The notes under the pieces: generated by a model
Told to the model about the DNA's origin: nothing
The model's database searches: none
What the model saw: only the letters and a program-made list of their open reading frames with translations
Made by a program: the position numbers and the translations under genes
NCBI GenBank assembly: GCA_902825875.1
Contig: CADECP010000008.1
Span: 1 to 64,000, forward strand
Length of the DNA: 64,000 nucleotides
From: an uncultured Acidobacteriota bacterium
GTDB lineage: Bacteria > Acidobacteriota > Blastocatellia > RBC074
Direction of reading: 5' to 3'
In this document: positions 8,113 to 18,227 of the stretch, one piece after another
Position numbering within the stretch: the stretch's first letter is position 1
Layout of the letters: each line of letters starts with the position of its first letter

Positions 8113-8515
8113 CGAAGTCCGCGACTTTCTGGTTGAAAAAGGATGCCCGCTGAACGTGGCCGAACGCGGCCTGATTGGATTGATCGAAAGCTGGGAAAAA
8201 GTCGTCCAATCGGTTGAAAACGGTTATTCGCTGACGCTGGACGATTACCTGAACGATCTGGACGCCCGCCAGTTGTTGGAAGAGGCACTGGCTGTGGCGA
8301 CGATAGCCGAACGCATCAATCTGGAAACTCGCATCATGCACGCCGACGATTTGATGAAAGGACTGACTCGCCGCGCCAGCGTTTGTTTGTGGGGCGACGA
8401 ACTCGCCGAAGAAGAAAGCTGGAACTCGAAAAAGAATTGGTGGTATTACGCTTGCCCTGTGGACGCCGACGCCGAGTTGCTGGCCGAAATTGCCGAAGTC
8501 ACTGGCGAAGCATAA
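8105..8515 (+). CDS. Probable immunity protein for the lipoprotein toxin
   Basis: A 136-residue acidic cytosolic protein with no signal peptide. It has [18 protein letters not shown] (45-62), an aromatic-rich patch NWWYY (111-115) and a second W-containing segment CLWGDE (94-99). ATG 8105 overlaps the toxin stop by eight bases, with AAGGAG at 8093-8098 six bases upstream, so translation of the two is coupled. Position, size and acidity fit an immunity protein that would neutralise the toxin in the producing cell. I recall similar proteins after BECR-type toxin domains but could not check this. Its last 70 bases overlap the convergent ligase gene. Confidence 0.65.
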   Translation: MSNEVRDFLVEKGCPLNVAERGLIGLIESWEKVVQSVENGYSLTLDDYLNDLDARQLLEEALAVATIAERINLETRIMHADDLMKGLTRRASVCLWGDELAEEESWNSKKNWWYYACPVDADAELLAEIAEVTGEA

Positions 8516-9756
8516 GTTTGCTCAGCGACGGATTCGCGCGTCAGCACAGCCAGACTGGTGGCCAGCGCAATCACTTCGTAAAGCAATTCCAGATCGTGGC
8601 GACTTAAAAAATTGGCCGACACCAAATACCCCAGCAACGCCACCTCTAATCCGTGCGAATACACGATCAGCGGCGAATCCGGCGACCGGGTTTTCAGCAT
8701 CAGCCGCGCGCGTCGCAATCGAGAAAAGCTCACGCCGATCAAAATCAAAAACAACAGCAACGCTGGCAAGCCCGCATCCACCGCAATCTGCAAAAACGAA
8801 TTGTGCGACACGCGCCCGGCTCCGCTTGGTTGATTTGGCTGGTAACGACCATACAATTCCACGATGTTTCTAGGTCCAACGCCCAACAACGGATAATCCG
8901 CGATGATTTGCAGCGACACGCGCCAGGCCTCGAATCGCAACTGCGCCGATTCATCCGCCTGAGTCGCCGTGCGAATCGTGCCGACACGCTCGACGACACG
9001 ATTCGGCAGCAGAGCAAACGTGATTGAACCGACCAGCACGACAGCCAAAATTCCCGCAACTTTGTACTTAGATTTCAGCGCCAGGCCGATCAGCACCAAA
9101 CACAATCCCAGAAAGCCCCCGCGCGAAAGCGAGAACAACACCGTAATCATCATCATCGCCGACAGAGCGTAACAAAGCCTTCGCAACCAACGATTGGTTT
9201 CGGCGCGTGCGACGAAAAAGGCAATCGGAGCAGCGACGTTCAGCAGCAGCGCGTAATCGTTGTTGTCTTCAAACGCGCCGCCGGGTCCGAAAATTCTTGC
9301 CTGCCCGCCAGCCAACAAAATTCCGACATTGGATCGAAACGCCAGAAAACCAATCGCTCCGACCGTGCCAAGCAATAACCAACGCACACGCCGTTCGGAA
9401 TCCACCATCGCCGTCATCAGCAACGCTATCAAAATTGTTTTGCTGAATTCGATCCATTTGCCCTGCGCCAGTTCGGTCGAATGCGCGAACAACGTCGCCA
9501 GCGAAACTTGCGCCCACAACAACAGCATCAACCCATTCGGAATCAGTTGCGGAGCGCGGCGCGTCAACTCAAACACCGTGTAACCAATCAACGTCGCCAC
9601 CGCCACCGCCAGCGAAATCGGCGCGTTCGGCATATACGCCCATTCGTGCGGGCGCACGTAAGCGATGCCGACGTAGCTAATCAAGCCGGTGAACGGCGCA
9701 AACAACGCCAGCGGAACCGCCAAAAAGATCACGCTGAAAACCAGAATTTGCCGCAT
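8446..9756 (-). CDS. O-antigen ligase / Wzy-like membrane protein, exosortase-A-associated type
   Basis: A 436-residue polytopic inner-membrane protein with about ten hydrophobic segments and a large periplasmic loop that holds the family signature: [18 protein letters not shown] followed by [18 protein letters not shown]. The N-terminal [21 protein letters not shown] resembles the putative O-glycosylation ligase of exosortase-A loci (TIGR03097 as I remember it). It would join or polymerise glycan units carried on a lipid at the periplasmic face. Its ATG shares one base with the stop of the upstream adenosyltransferase (TAATG). The C-terminal tail, rich in Ser and Ala, overlaps the convergent immunity gene by 70 bases. 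Confidence 0.82.
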   Translation of the reverse strand: MRQILVFSVIFLAVPLALFAPFTGLISYVGIAYVRPHEWAYMPNAPISLAVAVATLIGYTVFELTRRAPQLIPNGLMLLLWAQVSLATLFAHSTELAQGKWIEFSKTILIALLMTAMVDSERRVRWLLLGTVGAIGFLAFRSNVGILLAGGQARIFGPGGAFEDNNDYALLLNVAAPIAFFVARAETNRWLRRLCYALSAMMMITVLFSLSRGGFLGLCLVLIGLALKSKYKVAGILAVVLVGSITFALLPNRVVERVGTIRTATQADESAQLRFEAWRVSLQIIADYPLLGVGPRNIVELYGRYQPNQPSGAGRVSHNSFLQIAVDAGLPALLLFLILIGVSFSRLRRARLMLKTRSPDSPLIVYSHGLEVALLGYLVSANFLSRHDLELLYEVIALATSLAVLTRESVAEQTYASPVTSAISASNSASASTGQA

Positions 9757-10313
9757 TACTTTCCGCGCGAACTGAAATTCGCCGACTGCTCTGTCACGCC
9801 CGCTCGGCGATTGGCGACGCGAGCCATCACGAACAACAAATCAGACAGCCGGTTCAAATACGTCAGCGAATGAATGTTGATTTCGCTCTCGGCCATCAAC
9901 GCCACGATGCAACGTTCGGCTCTTCGAGCAACGCAACGAGCCAGATGCAACGTCGCTCCAAATTGAGCACCGCCGGGCAAAATGAATTCGCGCAACGGTT
10001 CCAATTCATCCATCAGCGCGTCAATCAACTGCTCCATTTCGGCGACGTGCGATTCGTCCACGCGCGGAACCTGAATCGTCAACGGACTGGCCAAATCGGC
10101 TCCGACGATGAACAACTCGTTTTGAATTTTCCCCAGCGCCGGATCAAGCTGTTCATCCAGCAACCCAACTCGCGCCACTCCCAGCAACGAATTCAATTCA
10201 TCTACGTCGCCATAAGCCGTCACGCGCAAATCGTTTTTTTTAACCCGGCTGCCGTCCACCAACGATGTTTCGCCAGCGTCGCCGGTCTTGGTGTAAACAC
10301 GTGTGATTCTCAA
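9756..10313 (-). CDS. pduO: Cob(I)alamin adenosyltransferase, PduO type
   Basis: A 185-residue cytosolic enzyme that transfers the adenosyl group of ATP to cob(I)alamin to make coenzyme B12. N-terminal [17 protein letters not shown] is the ATP-binding block, YGDVDELNS follows, and the C-terminal RCVARRAER and [14 protein letters not shown] motifs are characteristic. The frame runs far upstream, but the TTG at 10313 is preferred: GGAG precedes it, the family begins with this strand, and the total length matches known enzymes. Its likely client is methylmalonyl-CoA mutase, whose helpers MeaB and the epimerase lie at 59538-61014. It shares an operon with the ligase only by overlap. Confidence 0.92.
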   Translation of the reverse strand: MRITRVYTKTGDAGETSLVDGSRVKKNDLRVTAYGDVDELNSLLGVARVGLLDEQLDPALGKIQNELFIVGADLASPLTIQVPRVDESHVAEMEQLIDALMDELEPLREFILPGGAQFGATLHLARCVARRAERCIVALMAESEINIHSLTYLNRLSDLLFVMARVANRRAGVTEQSANFSSRGK

Positions 10314-10334
10314 AAGCTTTTTTCTCCAAATAGA

Positions 10335-10416
10335 GTGAGACAATTTTTCAAATGGCCTCACCGGTTCTTCAACAGATTCTTTACCTTCAGATGGGACAAT
10401 TTGGGAAATTGTCCCA
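10335..10416. repeat. Two copies of the GGGACAATTT palindrome
   Basis: The copy at 10392-10416 is a perfect palindrome: TGGGACAATTT, three G, AAATTGTCCCA. A diverged copy at 10335-10361 keeps ten of twelve arm bases. Both lie directly upstream of the adenosyltransferase start on the minus strand. Other copies are at 24016, 51956 and 59506. Confidence 0.8.
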
Positions 10417-10422
10417 CAGCTT

Positions 10423-11553
10423 TTAGCTCGCAAACTGAACCGAAAAATACAACTCGGCATATCGCTGCAACATTCGATCAAGCGAAAACTCGTGTTCGAC
10501 CTTTCGCCGAGCTTCTTCGCCAAAGCTTTTCGCCAACCGATGATCGGCGACAAAACGTCTGAGCTTTTCAGCCATCGCTTCAGCGTCGCCAACCGGAACC
10601 AAAAAACCTGTGTTGTCTTCTTCTACCAACTCCGGCAAAGCCCCGACCGCTGTGGCCACGACTGGCAACCGAGCCGCCATCGCTTCCAGAACCGTCAGCG
10701 GCATTCCTTCGGAAAGCGACGAAAGCGCAAATACATCCATCGCTTTCAGCAGACCCGGAACATCGCGTCGCATTCCGGCGAAGATCACATTTCGATTCAA
10801 ACCTCGTTCGCCGACAAAGCGTTCCAGCAATGTTCTCTGCTCGCCGTCGCCGACAATCAACAATTTCAACTTCGCGTTTGGATTGGCCGCAACCATCGCC
10901 GCGAAAGCGCGCGCCAAAGTGACGGTGTCTTTATTCAGGTCGAGCCGCGCGACAGTTCCAATGACAAAATCCTCCAGCGCAATTCCTAATTCTTCGCGGA
11001 TGCCGCGAGCATCGGCTTCGTCAATTCGCTGCATATCAACACCGTTCGGGATGACCTGCATTCGCTCAATCGGAAAGTTCGTCTGGCGGCAGTAAAACTC
11101 CCGCACTTCGGCGGAGATTGCAAATACGACATCCGCACGTTGATACAGCCAACGCCGAGCCATTCGTCGCGCCAGCGATTGTCCGTGCAAGTCATGAAAA
11201 TTGCGTCCGTGTTCGCTGTGAACCAGTTTTACGCCGGGCGAAAACCGCATGGCCAATGCCGTATCCACTCCCGACCAGCTTTGCGAATGCACGATGTCCG
11301 GTCGTTCGCGCCGAATCATCCGAGCCAGTTTCAGCGGCATCAAACGATCCGCCTTGTTGCCTTTGCCAAGATCAAAACAACGAACGCCTTCGCGCAATTG
11401 GTCAGCCGCTTCACCTCGCCGTGAAAGACAACAAACGACGTGCTCGAACTTCGTCGCGGCCAAACCGTTGACGACATCAATCACCACTCGCTCCATGCCG
11501 CCAATGCCCAGCGAATCAATCACGTGCAAAATTTTGATTTTACGTTCAGTCAT
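10423..11553 (-). CDS. Glycosyltransferase family 4, exosortase-A-associated type
   Basis: A 376-residue GT-B fold glycosyltransferase. The N-terminal domain starts [18 protein letters not shown], which binds the acceptor; the C-terminal domain binds the nucleotide sugar and shows VIPNGVD and the EX7E motif [14 protein letters not shown]. It resembles the sugar transferases of PEP-CTERM/EpsH1 loci (TIGR03088 as recalled). The start at 11553 (MTERK) is chosen because the open frame upstream of it is repeat DNA (11555-11666). It is followed by the adenosyltransferase and ligase genes on the same strand and preceded by a family 2 glycosyltransferase. Confidence 0.88.
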   Translation of the reverse strand: MTERKIKILHVIDSLGIGGMERVVIDVVNGLAATKFEHVVCCLSRRGEAADQLREGVRCFDLGKGNKADRLMPLKLARMIRRERPDIVHSQSWSGVDTALAMRFSPGVKLVHSEHGRNFHDLHGQSLARRMARRWLYQRADVVFAISAEVREFYCRQTNFPIERMQVIPNGVDMQRIDEADARGIREELGIALEDFVIGTVARLDLNKDTVTLARAFAAMVAANPNAKLKLLIVGDGEQRTLLERFVGERGLNRNVIFAGMRRDVPGLLKAMDVFALSSLSEGMPLTVLEAMAARLPVVATAVGALPELVEEDNTGFLVPVGDAEAMAEKLRRFVADHRLAKSFGEEARRKVEHEFSLDRMLQRYAELYFSVQFAS

Positions 11554-11554
11554 C

Positions 11555-11666
11555 AATTTGGAGTGCTGCGGCCTGGCGCAGCTTTGCTTTCGCAGTTCGC
11601 GCGCCCGCTGGAAACGAGGCGTTAGGCAACGAATGAAAAGCGGCGTCGAGCCGCCGCACTCCAAAG
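11555..11666. repeat. GGAGTGCGGCGGC palindromic repeat between two glycosyltransferase genes
   Basis: GGAGTGCTGCGGCCTGGCGC near 11562 and the inverted GCGGCGTCGAGCCGCCGCAC near 11640 pair imperfectly around a central spacer. The right arm supplies the last codons and stop of the family 2 glycosyltransferase (C terminus ARRRFSFVA), so the gene end has been rebuilt by the repeat. Confidence 0.6.
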
Positions 11667-12575
11667 CGCGACCAATTTAGGCGTGATCTTCATTGCCGTT
11701 TGAATGAGCGCCAGTTTCGGCTGGCGATAAAACTGGCGAGCCTCGGCCAGATGTTTTTCAGCTTCGGCGAAGTTTCGTTTTGCCAGTGCGTCTTTGAACC
11801 TCGCGTAATTCAACTGCGCGCGCCATTCCGGCATTCGCGTTTCAATCCATTGGCGCTGATCTTCGGTCAGTTCACCGCGCAAAAGCTTTTCGTAAACCGA
11901 AACGACGCAGCTAAGAATTTTGACGCCAGTGTTTGAAAGCGAGTCCTGTCGCCAGCGATACAGCGCCAGAACTTCGCGCGTAAATTGAAACCGAAATCCG
12001 TGTTGCAGCATTCGTAACCACAACTCGAAATCTTCTGCGCCCTGCCCGGCCAGACTTTCATCGTAACCGCCGACGGTTTCGATCACTTCGCGCCGAAACA
12101 CCAGCAAGCCGAAGATGTAACATTCGCGCCGCAACACTCGATCAAATGTCACAGGCTCTGCAACCGGAAAGACATCTTGATGCAATTTGCCGTCGTGAGC
12201 AGGCCAGCCAAAATATCGCGCGTTGGGATACGCCACGCTCAGCGACGAATCGCGTTCCAACATGCCAACCAACACTTCCAGAAAGTTCGGCAGCAACAAA
12301 TCATCGCTGTCGAGCAAAGCGATGTAGCGCCCGCGCGCAGCTTTCAGTCCGGCGTTGCGGGCCGCCATCACGCCACGATTCGGTTGGCGGATGTACACCA
12401 GCCGGTCGCGGTAAGGCGCGATTTTTTCTTCGGTATCATCGGTCGAACCGTCGTTGACCAGAATCGCCTCGAAATCCTGTCGAGTTTGCGCGAACAACGA
12501 TTCCAGCGTTTCGACGATAAACGGCGCGACGTTGTAAGCGGGAATGATGACGCTGACCGCTGGGATGTTTGACAT
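11622..12575 (-). CDS. Glycosyltransferase family 2
   Basis: A 317-residue GT-A glycosyltransferase with VSVIIPAYN, the nucleotide site NDGST, and the metal-binding DSDDL. The later block [15 protein letters not shown] carries the acidic residues expected near the acceptor. ATG 12575 is taken instead of a TTG at 12599 because family members begin close to the first strand. The C-terminal region after about residue 220 is helical. The final residues come from the palindromic repeat at 11555-11666. It is the first gene of the minus-strand group on this side of the metal-efflux operon. Confidence 0.88.
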   Translation of the reverse strand: MSNIPAVSVIIPAYNVAPFIVETLESLFAQTRQDFEAILVNDGSTDDTEEKIAPYRDRLVYIRQPNRGVMAARNAGLKAARGRYIALLDSDDLLLPNFLEVLVGMLERDSSLSVAYPNARYFGWPAHDGKLHQDVFPVAEPVTFDRVLRRECYIFGLLVFRREVIETVGGYDESLAGQGAEDFELWLRMLQHGFRFQFTREVLALYRWRQDSLSNTGVKILSCVVSVYEKLLRGELTEDQRQWIETRMPEWRAQLNYARFKDALAKRNFAEAEKHLAEARQFYRQPKLALIQTAMKITPKLVALWSAAARRRFSFVA

Positions 12576-12704
12576 AAGCTTTTTGTCGCAAGCGTTCAAG
12601 ATGCGAAGGCGGCGAAGATAATGGATTGGCGCGTTGAAGAAAACCCAAGCCAGGCTTCGGCAGTTGACAGATTGCGCTGGCCGCTGTTATTTCTTTGCTC
12701 ACTT

Positions 12705-13082
12705 ATGCGCAAACGATTGCTGACAATTTTGCTTCTTTTGACAGTGATGGCGAATGCCTTCGCCGTCATTCCGCCGCACGACCAACCCGCCGGCGGATGT
12801 TCGGAAGAATGTTGCGCCGCGGCGATGCAGCACGAAGAAACGGCTGAATCCATGTCCGCCGCTCTTTGTTGCGCAATCAATTGCCAGCAAAATGCCGAAC
12901 CCCATTCGCCGCAGTTTCTTCCGGCTGCGCCGCAAAAGCAGGAGCCGAAATCCGTTTCCGCTTCGTGGCAGCCGTTGAAAGATTGTTCTTACCCTCAGCA
13001 AATCAGATTTCCTGCTTCACCGACACGGCATCTTACCGGTTCTACCGCTCGTTACCTGGAAAACAGCGCCTTCCTGATTTAA
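12705..13082 (+). CDS. Small exported cysteine-rich protein at the head of the metal-efflux operon
   Basis: A 125-residue protein with an N-terminal signal peptide (MRKRLLTILLLLTVMANAFA). The mature part has six cysteines in two clusters, at residues 32, 36, 37 and 55, 56, 60, with nearby His and Met residues. This pattern suggests metal binding or disulfide formation outside the cytoplasm. It precedes the YtkA-like, CusA, CusC and CusB genes on the same strand, so a metal-sensing or metal-carrying role is a reasonable guess. No family was recognised. The frame is open from 12621, but the signal peptide argues for ATG 12705. Confidence 0.6.
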   Translation: MRKRLLTILLLLTVMANAFAVIPPHDQPAGGCSEECCAAAMQHEETAESMSAALCCAINCQQNAEPHSPQFLPAAPQKQEPKSVSASWQPLKDCSYPQQIRFPASPTRHLTGSTARYLENSAFLI

Positions 13083-13146
13083 GCGCCGAAGTGTGTCCGC
13101 TCGTCGAAAAAGTCACATCCTGAAACAATAAAATTGGCAGGAGAGA

Positions 13147-13226
13147 GTAGCGTAACCTGCCGAGGTTGCGCGGCATTCTCAACTCGTCACTTGCCGAAAC
13201 CGCGCAACTTCGGCAGGTTGCGCTAC
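13147..13226. repeat. GTAGCGCAACCTGCC palindromic repeat
   Basis: Arms 13147-13173 and 13200-13226 are inverted copies with 25 of 27 bases matching and a 26-base loop. It fills the gap between the cysteine-rich gene and the YtkA-like lipoprotein gene and ends 16 bases before the next start codon, so it would fold in the operon transcript. Confidence 0.75.
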
Positions 13227-13242
13227 ATTTTCCGAGGTATCC

Positions 13243-13668
13243 ATGAAAACTATTCGCATTGCTTCATCAATTCTGTTCGTCGCACTCGCGTTGATTGCCG
13301 CCGCTTGTTCCAAATCCGGCTCTTCGGGTGAACAAAAGATCATCAAGTCCGCCAAGTCATCCGATATGACCGTCACGCTTTCCAGCTCGACTGGCGAACT
13401 GAAGAACGGCGACAACGAATTGATGGTTACGTTCACCGACGCCGAAGGCAAACCGGTTGATGTCGGCGCGGCATCGCTGAACATTCACATGGCCGCGATG
13501 GGCGCAATGGCCGAAATGAACAACAAGGCCACGCTGACCACGACTGAAACGCCCGGAAAATACCGCGCACTGGTCAACATCGAAATGAAAGGAACCTGGG
13601 AAGCGCAAGTCAAATATCAGGGCGCGCACGGCACAGGCCAAACCAGCATGACCGTGCAGGCGAAATGA
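13243..13668 (+). CDS. YtkA/FixH-like lipoprotein
   Basis: A 141-residue lipoprotein: signal peptide with lipobox IAAAC (Cys22), then one immunoglobulin-like beta domain. Conserved features include LKNGDNELMVTFTDAEGKPV, a methionine-rich HMAAMGAMAEMNN stretch, and the closing GKYRALVNIEMKGTWEAQVK. YtkA-like domains often sit in copper-handling operons, and the His/Met cluster fits copper binding. GAGG lies just before the ATG. It is encoded directly before the CusA-type pump and probably acts in the periplasm with it. Confidence 0.78.
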   Translation: MKTIRIASSILFVALALIAAACSKSGSSGEQKIIKSAKSSDMTVTLSSSTGELKNGDNELMVTFTDAEGKPVDVGAASLNIHMAAMGAMAEMNNKATLTTTETPGKYRALVNIEMKGTWEAQVKYQGAHGTGQTSMTVQAK

Positions 13669-13744
13669 CGGTGTTCGGTTGTCCGTTGCCGGTGGCAAAC
13701 CCACCTGACAACCGATAACCGATCACGAACAACCGACCACCACT

Positions 13745-16700
13745 ATGATTAACCGCATCATCGAATTTTCGTTGAGGAATCGCTTCATCATCGTCGCCGC
13801 TTATGCGCTGCTGGCGGGCTGGGGATATTGGGCGCTGGTGCGCGCGCCGATTGACGCGATTCCAGACCTTTCCGACAACCAGGTCATAGTCTTCACCGAT
13901 TGGACTGGCCGCAGTCCACAGGAAGTCGAAGATCAGGTCACTTATCCGCTTTCAACCAACCTGCAAGGTTTGCCCGGCGTGCGCGCGGTGCGCGGGCAAT
14001 CGGCGTTCGGATTTTCGATGATTAACATCATCTTCGAAGACGCGGTTGATCTTTACTGGGCGCGGACGCGAGTGCTGGAACGGTTGAACCTGGTCGTCAA
14101 ACAACTGCCCGCAGGCGTCGTGCCTACGCTTGGCCCGGACGCGACCGGCGTCGGTCAAATCTTCTGGTACACGGTTGAGTCTGAACCGGGAGCGACCGGC
14201 CACAGCCTGCGCGAACTGCGGACGCTGCAGGATTGGTTTATTCGCTATCAACTCAACTCGGTTCCAGGCGTCGCCGAAGTCGCTTCGGTTGGCGGTGAAG
14301 TTCAGCAGTATCAGATTGACGTTGATCCGAATCGGCTGCGGGCTTATTCGATTCCGTTTTCCGCCGTCGTCGAAGCTGTCGGGCGCAGCAACACGAACGT
14401 AGGCGGAAACGTGGTTGAGCAAAGCGGGCAATGGTCTGTTGTGCGCGGCGTAGGTTTGATTGGCTCCGTAGCCGACGTTGAAAGCGTTGTAGTCGGAGGA
14501 GCCAACGGCACGCCGATTTACATTCGCAACGTGGCGACGGTGAAGTTGGGCGGAGCGTTTCGCGTCGGCGCGCTGGACCGCGACGGCAAGGAAGCAGTCG
14601 GCGGAGTGGTCATCGCGCGTTACGGCGTCAACACGCTGGAAGTTATCGAAGCCGTCAAACAGAAGATCGAAGCGTTGAAATCGGGTTTGCCGCCGGGCGT
14701 CAGGCTGGTTCCGTTTTACGACCGCACGGAGTTGATAAAACGCGCGACCGATACGCTGCGGCGGGCTTTGATCGAAGAGATCATTCTGGTCACCTTGATG
14801 CACATCATCTTTCTGTTTCACTTTCGCTCGATTCTGATCGTCACTATTCCTTTGCCGCTGGCTGTGCTCGTCTCGTTTCTGTTTATGCATTACGCGGGCA
14901 TCAGCTCGAACCTGATGTCGCTGTCGGGCATTGCCATCGCCATCGGAGTGCTGGTGGACGCGGGGATTGTCGTCACCGAAAACGCTTTTCGCTGGATGGA
15001 AAAGCAGGGTGTTGATCCGCGCGACCGATTGCGAGTGTGGACGGGCGTGTTGGAATCAACCCGTCTGGTCGGGCGACCGATTTTCTTTTCGATGGCGATC
15101 ATCATTCTGGCTTTCGTTCCGGTCTTCGCGCTCGCGGGGCGCGAAGGCAAGCTGTTTCATCCGCTGGCTTTCACCAAAACCTTTGCGATGGTCGGCGCGA
15201 CGCTTATCGCGGTGACGCTGGTTCCGGTGCTCTGCACTTTTCTGTTAGGCGGAAAGTTCCATGCCGAAGGCGACAACCGGGTGATGCGCGCGCTGCATTT
15301 TATCTATCAGCCTGTGCTGAAACTGGCGCTGGCTCACAAAGCAATCACGATGCTGATTGCTGCGACGCTTTTCACCGGCGCTGTTTTTCTGGCTTCAGGC
15401 ATTGGCGGCGAGTTCATGCCCGAACTGAACGAAGGCGATGTGATGTACATGCCGATCACCGACCCGGCGATTTCGATTGATGAGGCGCTGCGCGTGATGC
15501 AGATGCAGGACGAAACGTTGAAGTCGTTTCCCGAAGTCGCCTGGGCTGTTGGCAAAGCCGGTCGCGCTGAAACTTCGACCGACCCCGCGCCGGTCAATAT
15601 GAACGAAACAATCGTTCATCTGAAACCGCCGAACGAATGGCGCGCCGGAATGACGCGCGAAAAACTGGTCGCCGAGATGGATGAAAAGCTGGCGATGCCC
15701 GGCGTCCAGAATATATGGACTCAGCCGATCATCAACCGCATAGAGATGCTTTCAACCGGCATCCGCACCGAACTGGGGTTGAAGATTTTCGGCGGCGATT
15801 TGAAAGAACTCGAACGGCTTTCGCGCGAAGCAGCCGAGTTGCTGCGTTCAGTTCCGGGCGCGGGCAACGTTTCGCCCGAACCGCTGACAGGCCAGCCGTA
15901 CATTGACATCAGGATTGACCGCCAAGCCGCCGCCCGTTACGGCATTGATGTTTCGGCGATTCAGCAGGTGATTGACACAGGCATAGGCGAAACCAACCTG
16001 ACCGTGACCATCGAAGGCCGCCGGCGTTTTCCCGTTCGTGTTCGTTACTCGCCAGAATTTCGCCGCAACCCCGCGGAGCTTGGGCAACTGATCGTGCCTG
16101 CGCCCGGCGGAGCGCAAATCCCGCTGGCGCAACTCGCCACGATTCGCACCGCAGATGGCGCTTCGATGATCGCCAGCGAAAACGGATTGTTACGCGGAAC
16201 TGTGCTGCTGAACGTTCGCGGGCGCGATGTCGTCAGCTTCGTCGAAGAAGCGAAGCGAAGCCTGGCCGAGCGCGTCAAACTGCCTATGGGTTATTACTTC
16301 GAATGGAGCGGCCAATACGAAAACCAGCAACGCGCGCGCGCTCGATTGCTGCTGGTCGTGCCAATCGTGCTGATCGTCATCTTCGTGCTGCTTTATCTGA
16401 CTTACGGCTCGTTGATCGAAGCGGCTCACGTTTTGATGGCCGTGCCGTTCGCGCTGACCGGCGGCGTTTATCTGCTTTACGCGCTCGGCTACAACTTTTC
16501 GGTGGCGGTCTGGGTGGGCTTCATTGCGCTGTTCGGCACGGCGGTGCAAACCGGCATGGTCATGGTCATTTACCTGAACGAAGCCGTCGAACGAAAGAAA
16601 GCGGAAGCTGCCGAGTCAGGAAGACGATTGACGCGCGAAGCTTTGAAGCAGGCAGTGATCGAAGGCGCGGTGTTGCGATTGCGCCCGAAGGTCATGACTG

Positions 16701-16918
16701 TCAGCACGGTCGTCGCCGGATTGTTGCCGATTATGTGGAGCACGAGTTCCGGCGCTGAAGTGATGAAGCCGCTGGCCACGCCCGTGCTGGGCGGAATGGT
16801 TTCGTCGTTGCTGCACGTGCTGATCGTCACGCCGGTGATTTTTTACTGGCTGCACGAACGCCGATGCAGTACCGAGAGCGGTAGCGACCGGGTGCTTGCT
16901 GAAGAGGAGTTGTTATGA
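13745..16918 (+). CDS. cusA: Cu(I)/Ag(I)-type RND efflux pump, inner membrane subunit
   Basis: A 1057-residue RND transporter, the usual size for heavy-metal RND pumps. It uses the proton gradient to drive metal ions out through the CusCB channel. The three methionines that form the copper site in E. coli CusA have counterparts here in DVMYMP, PVNMNE and RIEMLSTG. The proton-relay helix reads [13 protein letters not shown]. Twelve membrane segments lie in two halves. The last residues ([17 protein letters not shown]) are encoded by a copy of the GAGCGGTAGCG repeat (16866-16904), so the natural C terminus has been replaced. The stop overlaps the next ATG by four bases (ATGA). Confidence 0.95.
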   Translation: MINRIIEFSLRNRFIIVAAYALLAGWGYWALVRAPIDAIPDLSDNQVIVFTDWTGRSPQEVEDQVTYPLSTNLQGLPGVRAVRGQSAFGFSMINIIFEDAVDLYWARTRVLERLNLVVKQLPAGVVPTLGPDATGVGQIFWYTVESEPGATGHSLRELRTLQDWFIRYQLNSVPGVAEVASVGGEVQQYQIDVDPNRLRAYSIPFSAVVEAVGRSNTNVGGNVVEQSGQWSVVRGVGLIGSVADVESVVVGGANGTPIYIRNVATVKLGGAFRVGALDRDGKEAVGGVVIARYGVNTLEVIEAVKQKIEALKSGLPPGVRLVPFYDRTELIKRATDTLRRALIEEIILVTLMHIIFLFHFRSILIVTIPLPLAVLVSFLFMHYAGISSNLMSLSGIAIAIGVLVDAGIVVTENAFRWMEKQGVDPRDRLRVWTGVLESTRLVGRPIFFSMAIIILAFVPVFALAGREGKLFHPLAFTKTFAMVGATLIAVTLVPVLCTFLLGGKFHAEGDNRVMRALHFIYQPVLKLALAHKAITMLIAATLFTGAVFLASGIGGEFMPELNEGDVMYMPITDPAISIDEALRVMQMQDETLKSFPEVAWAVGKAGRAETSTDPAPVNMNETIVHLKPPNEWRAGMTREKLVAEMDEKLAMPGVQNIWTQPIINRIEMLSTGIRTELGLKIFGGDLKELERLSREAAELLRSVPGAGNVSPEPLTGQPYIDIRIDRQAAARYGIDVSAIQQVIDTGIGETNLTVTIEGRRRFPVRVRYSPEFRRNPAELGQLIVPAPGGAQIPLAQLATIRTADGASMIASENGLLRGTVLLNVRGRDVVSFVEEAKRSLAERVKLPMGYYFEWSGQYENQQRARARLLLVVPIVLIVIFVLLYLTYGSLIEAAHVLMAVPFALTGGVYLLYALGYNFSVAVWVGFIALFGTAVQTGMVMVIYLNEAVERKKAEAAESGRRLTREALKQAVIEGAVLRLRPKVMTVSTVVAGLLPIMWSTSSGAEVMKPLATPVLGGMVSSLLHVLIVTPVIFYWLHERRCSTESGSDRVLAEEELL
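16866..16904. repeat. GAGCGGTAGCG repeat at the cusA 3' end
   Basis: Contains AGTACCGAGAGCGGTAGCG and the following GGGTGCTTGC typical of the family. It is read through in frame as the last codons of cusA. The ribosome binding site of the next gene (GAGGAG, 16903-16909 region) follows directly. Confidence 0.7.
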
Positions 16919-18201
16919 AGACACGCAATCTGTTTAACAACCTGCTGGCGATTTTGTTGCTGGGAAGCATCGCCATAACGGCTCGGGCGCAAACCGCAGC
17001 CGACGATCTGGTCAAACTTGCGCTGAAGCAGAACGGCGAGCTTCAGGCGGCGCGTCAGATGATCGCCGAAGCGCGCGGGCGTTGGCGGCAAGCCGGTTTG
17101 AAATCGAACCCTATGTTTGAAACCAGCGGCACTCAAGCCGCGAATTCGCCCGACAACACCCAGATGATCGGAATTGAATTGCCGCTGGAATTGAAAGGCC
17201 GTCGCCGCGCGCGGGTTGATGTCGCCGCGCGCGAAATCGAAATGCGCGAAGCCGAAGTGCGCGACTTCGAGCGTCGCCTGATTGCCGAAGTGCGGCTGAA
17301 ATACGCCGAAGCCATTGCCGCCGCGCGCAACCTGAAACTTGCCGAAGACCAGCTAAAGCTTGCGCGCGAATCGCACCGGCTGACCGTCGCTCGCGTGGAT
17401 TCTGGCAAGAGCGCGCCGCTGGAACAGAGCCTGCTGTTTGTCGAACTGAGCCGCGTCGAAGCAATGCGTATCGGCACGGAAAGCCGCGCCGAAGCGGCGA
17501 TGTTTGAATTGAAGAAAATCGTCGGAATGTCGCCCGAAGAACCGTTGTCGTTGCGTGACGAGTTTGCCTCTGTTCAGCCGCCACCTCCGCAAATTGAAGT
17601 AATCAATCAGGCGTTGCTTAAGCGACCTGACCTGGCAGCCGCGCGCGCGGCGGAAAATCTGGCCGCCGCGCAGCTTGAACAAGCGCGCGTCGAAGGCCGC
17701 GTTGACGCCAGCATCTTCGCCAATTACGCAAGGATGAATTTCGGTTACGGCGTGCGCGGCTTTAACGACGCTGGCGCGCTTGTGCCTGTGACGGGCGTTT
17801 TTCACAACCTGACTTTTGGCGTCAAACTCGCGCTGCCGACCAGAAACAAGAATCAGGGCGCGATTGAAGCTGCTGTCGCCGCTCTCGAAGCTTCGCGTTT
17901 GCGCCGCGAATTTGCCGAAAAGGTCGCGCGCAATGAAGTGGCCGCCGCTTACTTGCGTTTCAATCGCGCCGGTCAGGCGATGAACGTTTACAGCGAAAAT
18001 GTGCTCAGGAACGCGGCGCGCAATCTGGACGTGATTCGCCAGGCTTACGAACTCGGCCAGAAGACTGTGCTGGATTACATCGCCGAACAGCGCCGTTACT
18101 TAGAGATCGAAACCGGCTTCACCGAACTGCTCAAGGAATACTTCGACGCGAGAGTCGAGATCGAGCGCGTCACCACTTCGAGTCAGTACCGCGAGCGGTA
18201 G
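16915..18201 (+). CDS. Outer-membrane efflux channel (CusC/CzcC-like TolC family)
   Basis: A 428-residue TolC-family protein with a signal peptide (about residues 1-25, ending in ARA) and the internally duplicated, helix-rich outer membrane efflux domain. Blocks such as [19 protein letters not shown] and [16 protein letters not shown] are typical of the CzcC branch. It would form the outer-membrane tunnel of the CusABC-type pump. Translation is coupled to cusA by a four-base overlap with GAGGAG upstream. The C terminus (SQYRER) and the stop codon come from a repeat copy at 18182-18218. Confidence 0.92.
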   Translation: MKTRNLFNNLLAILLLGSIAITARAQTAADDLVKLALKQNGELQAARQMIAEARGRWRQAGLKSNPMFETSGTQAANSPDNTQMIGIELPLELKGRRRARVDVAAREIEMREAEVRDFERRLIAEVRLKYAEAIAAARNLKLAEDQLKLARESHRLTVARVDSGKSAPLEQSLLFVELSRVEAMRIGTESRAEAAMFELKKIVGMSPEEPLSLRDEFASVQPPPPQIEVINQALLKRPDLAAARAAENLAAAQLEQARVEGRVDASIFANYARMNFGYGVRGFNDAGALVPVTGVFHNLTFGVKLALPTRNKNQGAIEAAVAALEASRLRREFAEKVARNEVAAAYLRFNRAGQAMNVYSENVLRNAARNLDVIRQAYELGQKTVLDYIAEQRRYLEIETGFTELLKEYFDARVEIERVTTSSQYRER

Positions 18202-18218
18202 CGAGCGAGTGGCTTGAG
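18182..18218. repeat. GAGCGGTAGCG repeat at the efflux-channel 3' end
   Basis: Contains AGTACCGCGAGCGGTAGCG. In frame it encodes QYRER followed by TAG, giving the gene its stop codon. GAGAGG just behind it serves the next gene as ribosome binding site. Confidence 0.7.
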
Positions 18219-18227
18219 AGGAACAAA

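Noticed and set aside
11554-11664. N-terminal extension of the family 4 glycosyltransferase
   Set aside because: The extra residues are encoded by a palindromic repeat and the family starts at MTERK.
13675-13744. Possible hairpin with GGTTGTCCG and ACAACCGA motifs before cusA
   Set aside because: The arms pair too poorly to call a defined element.
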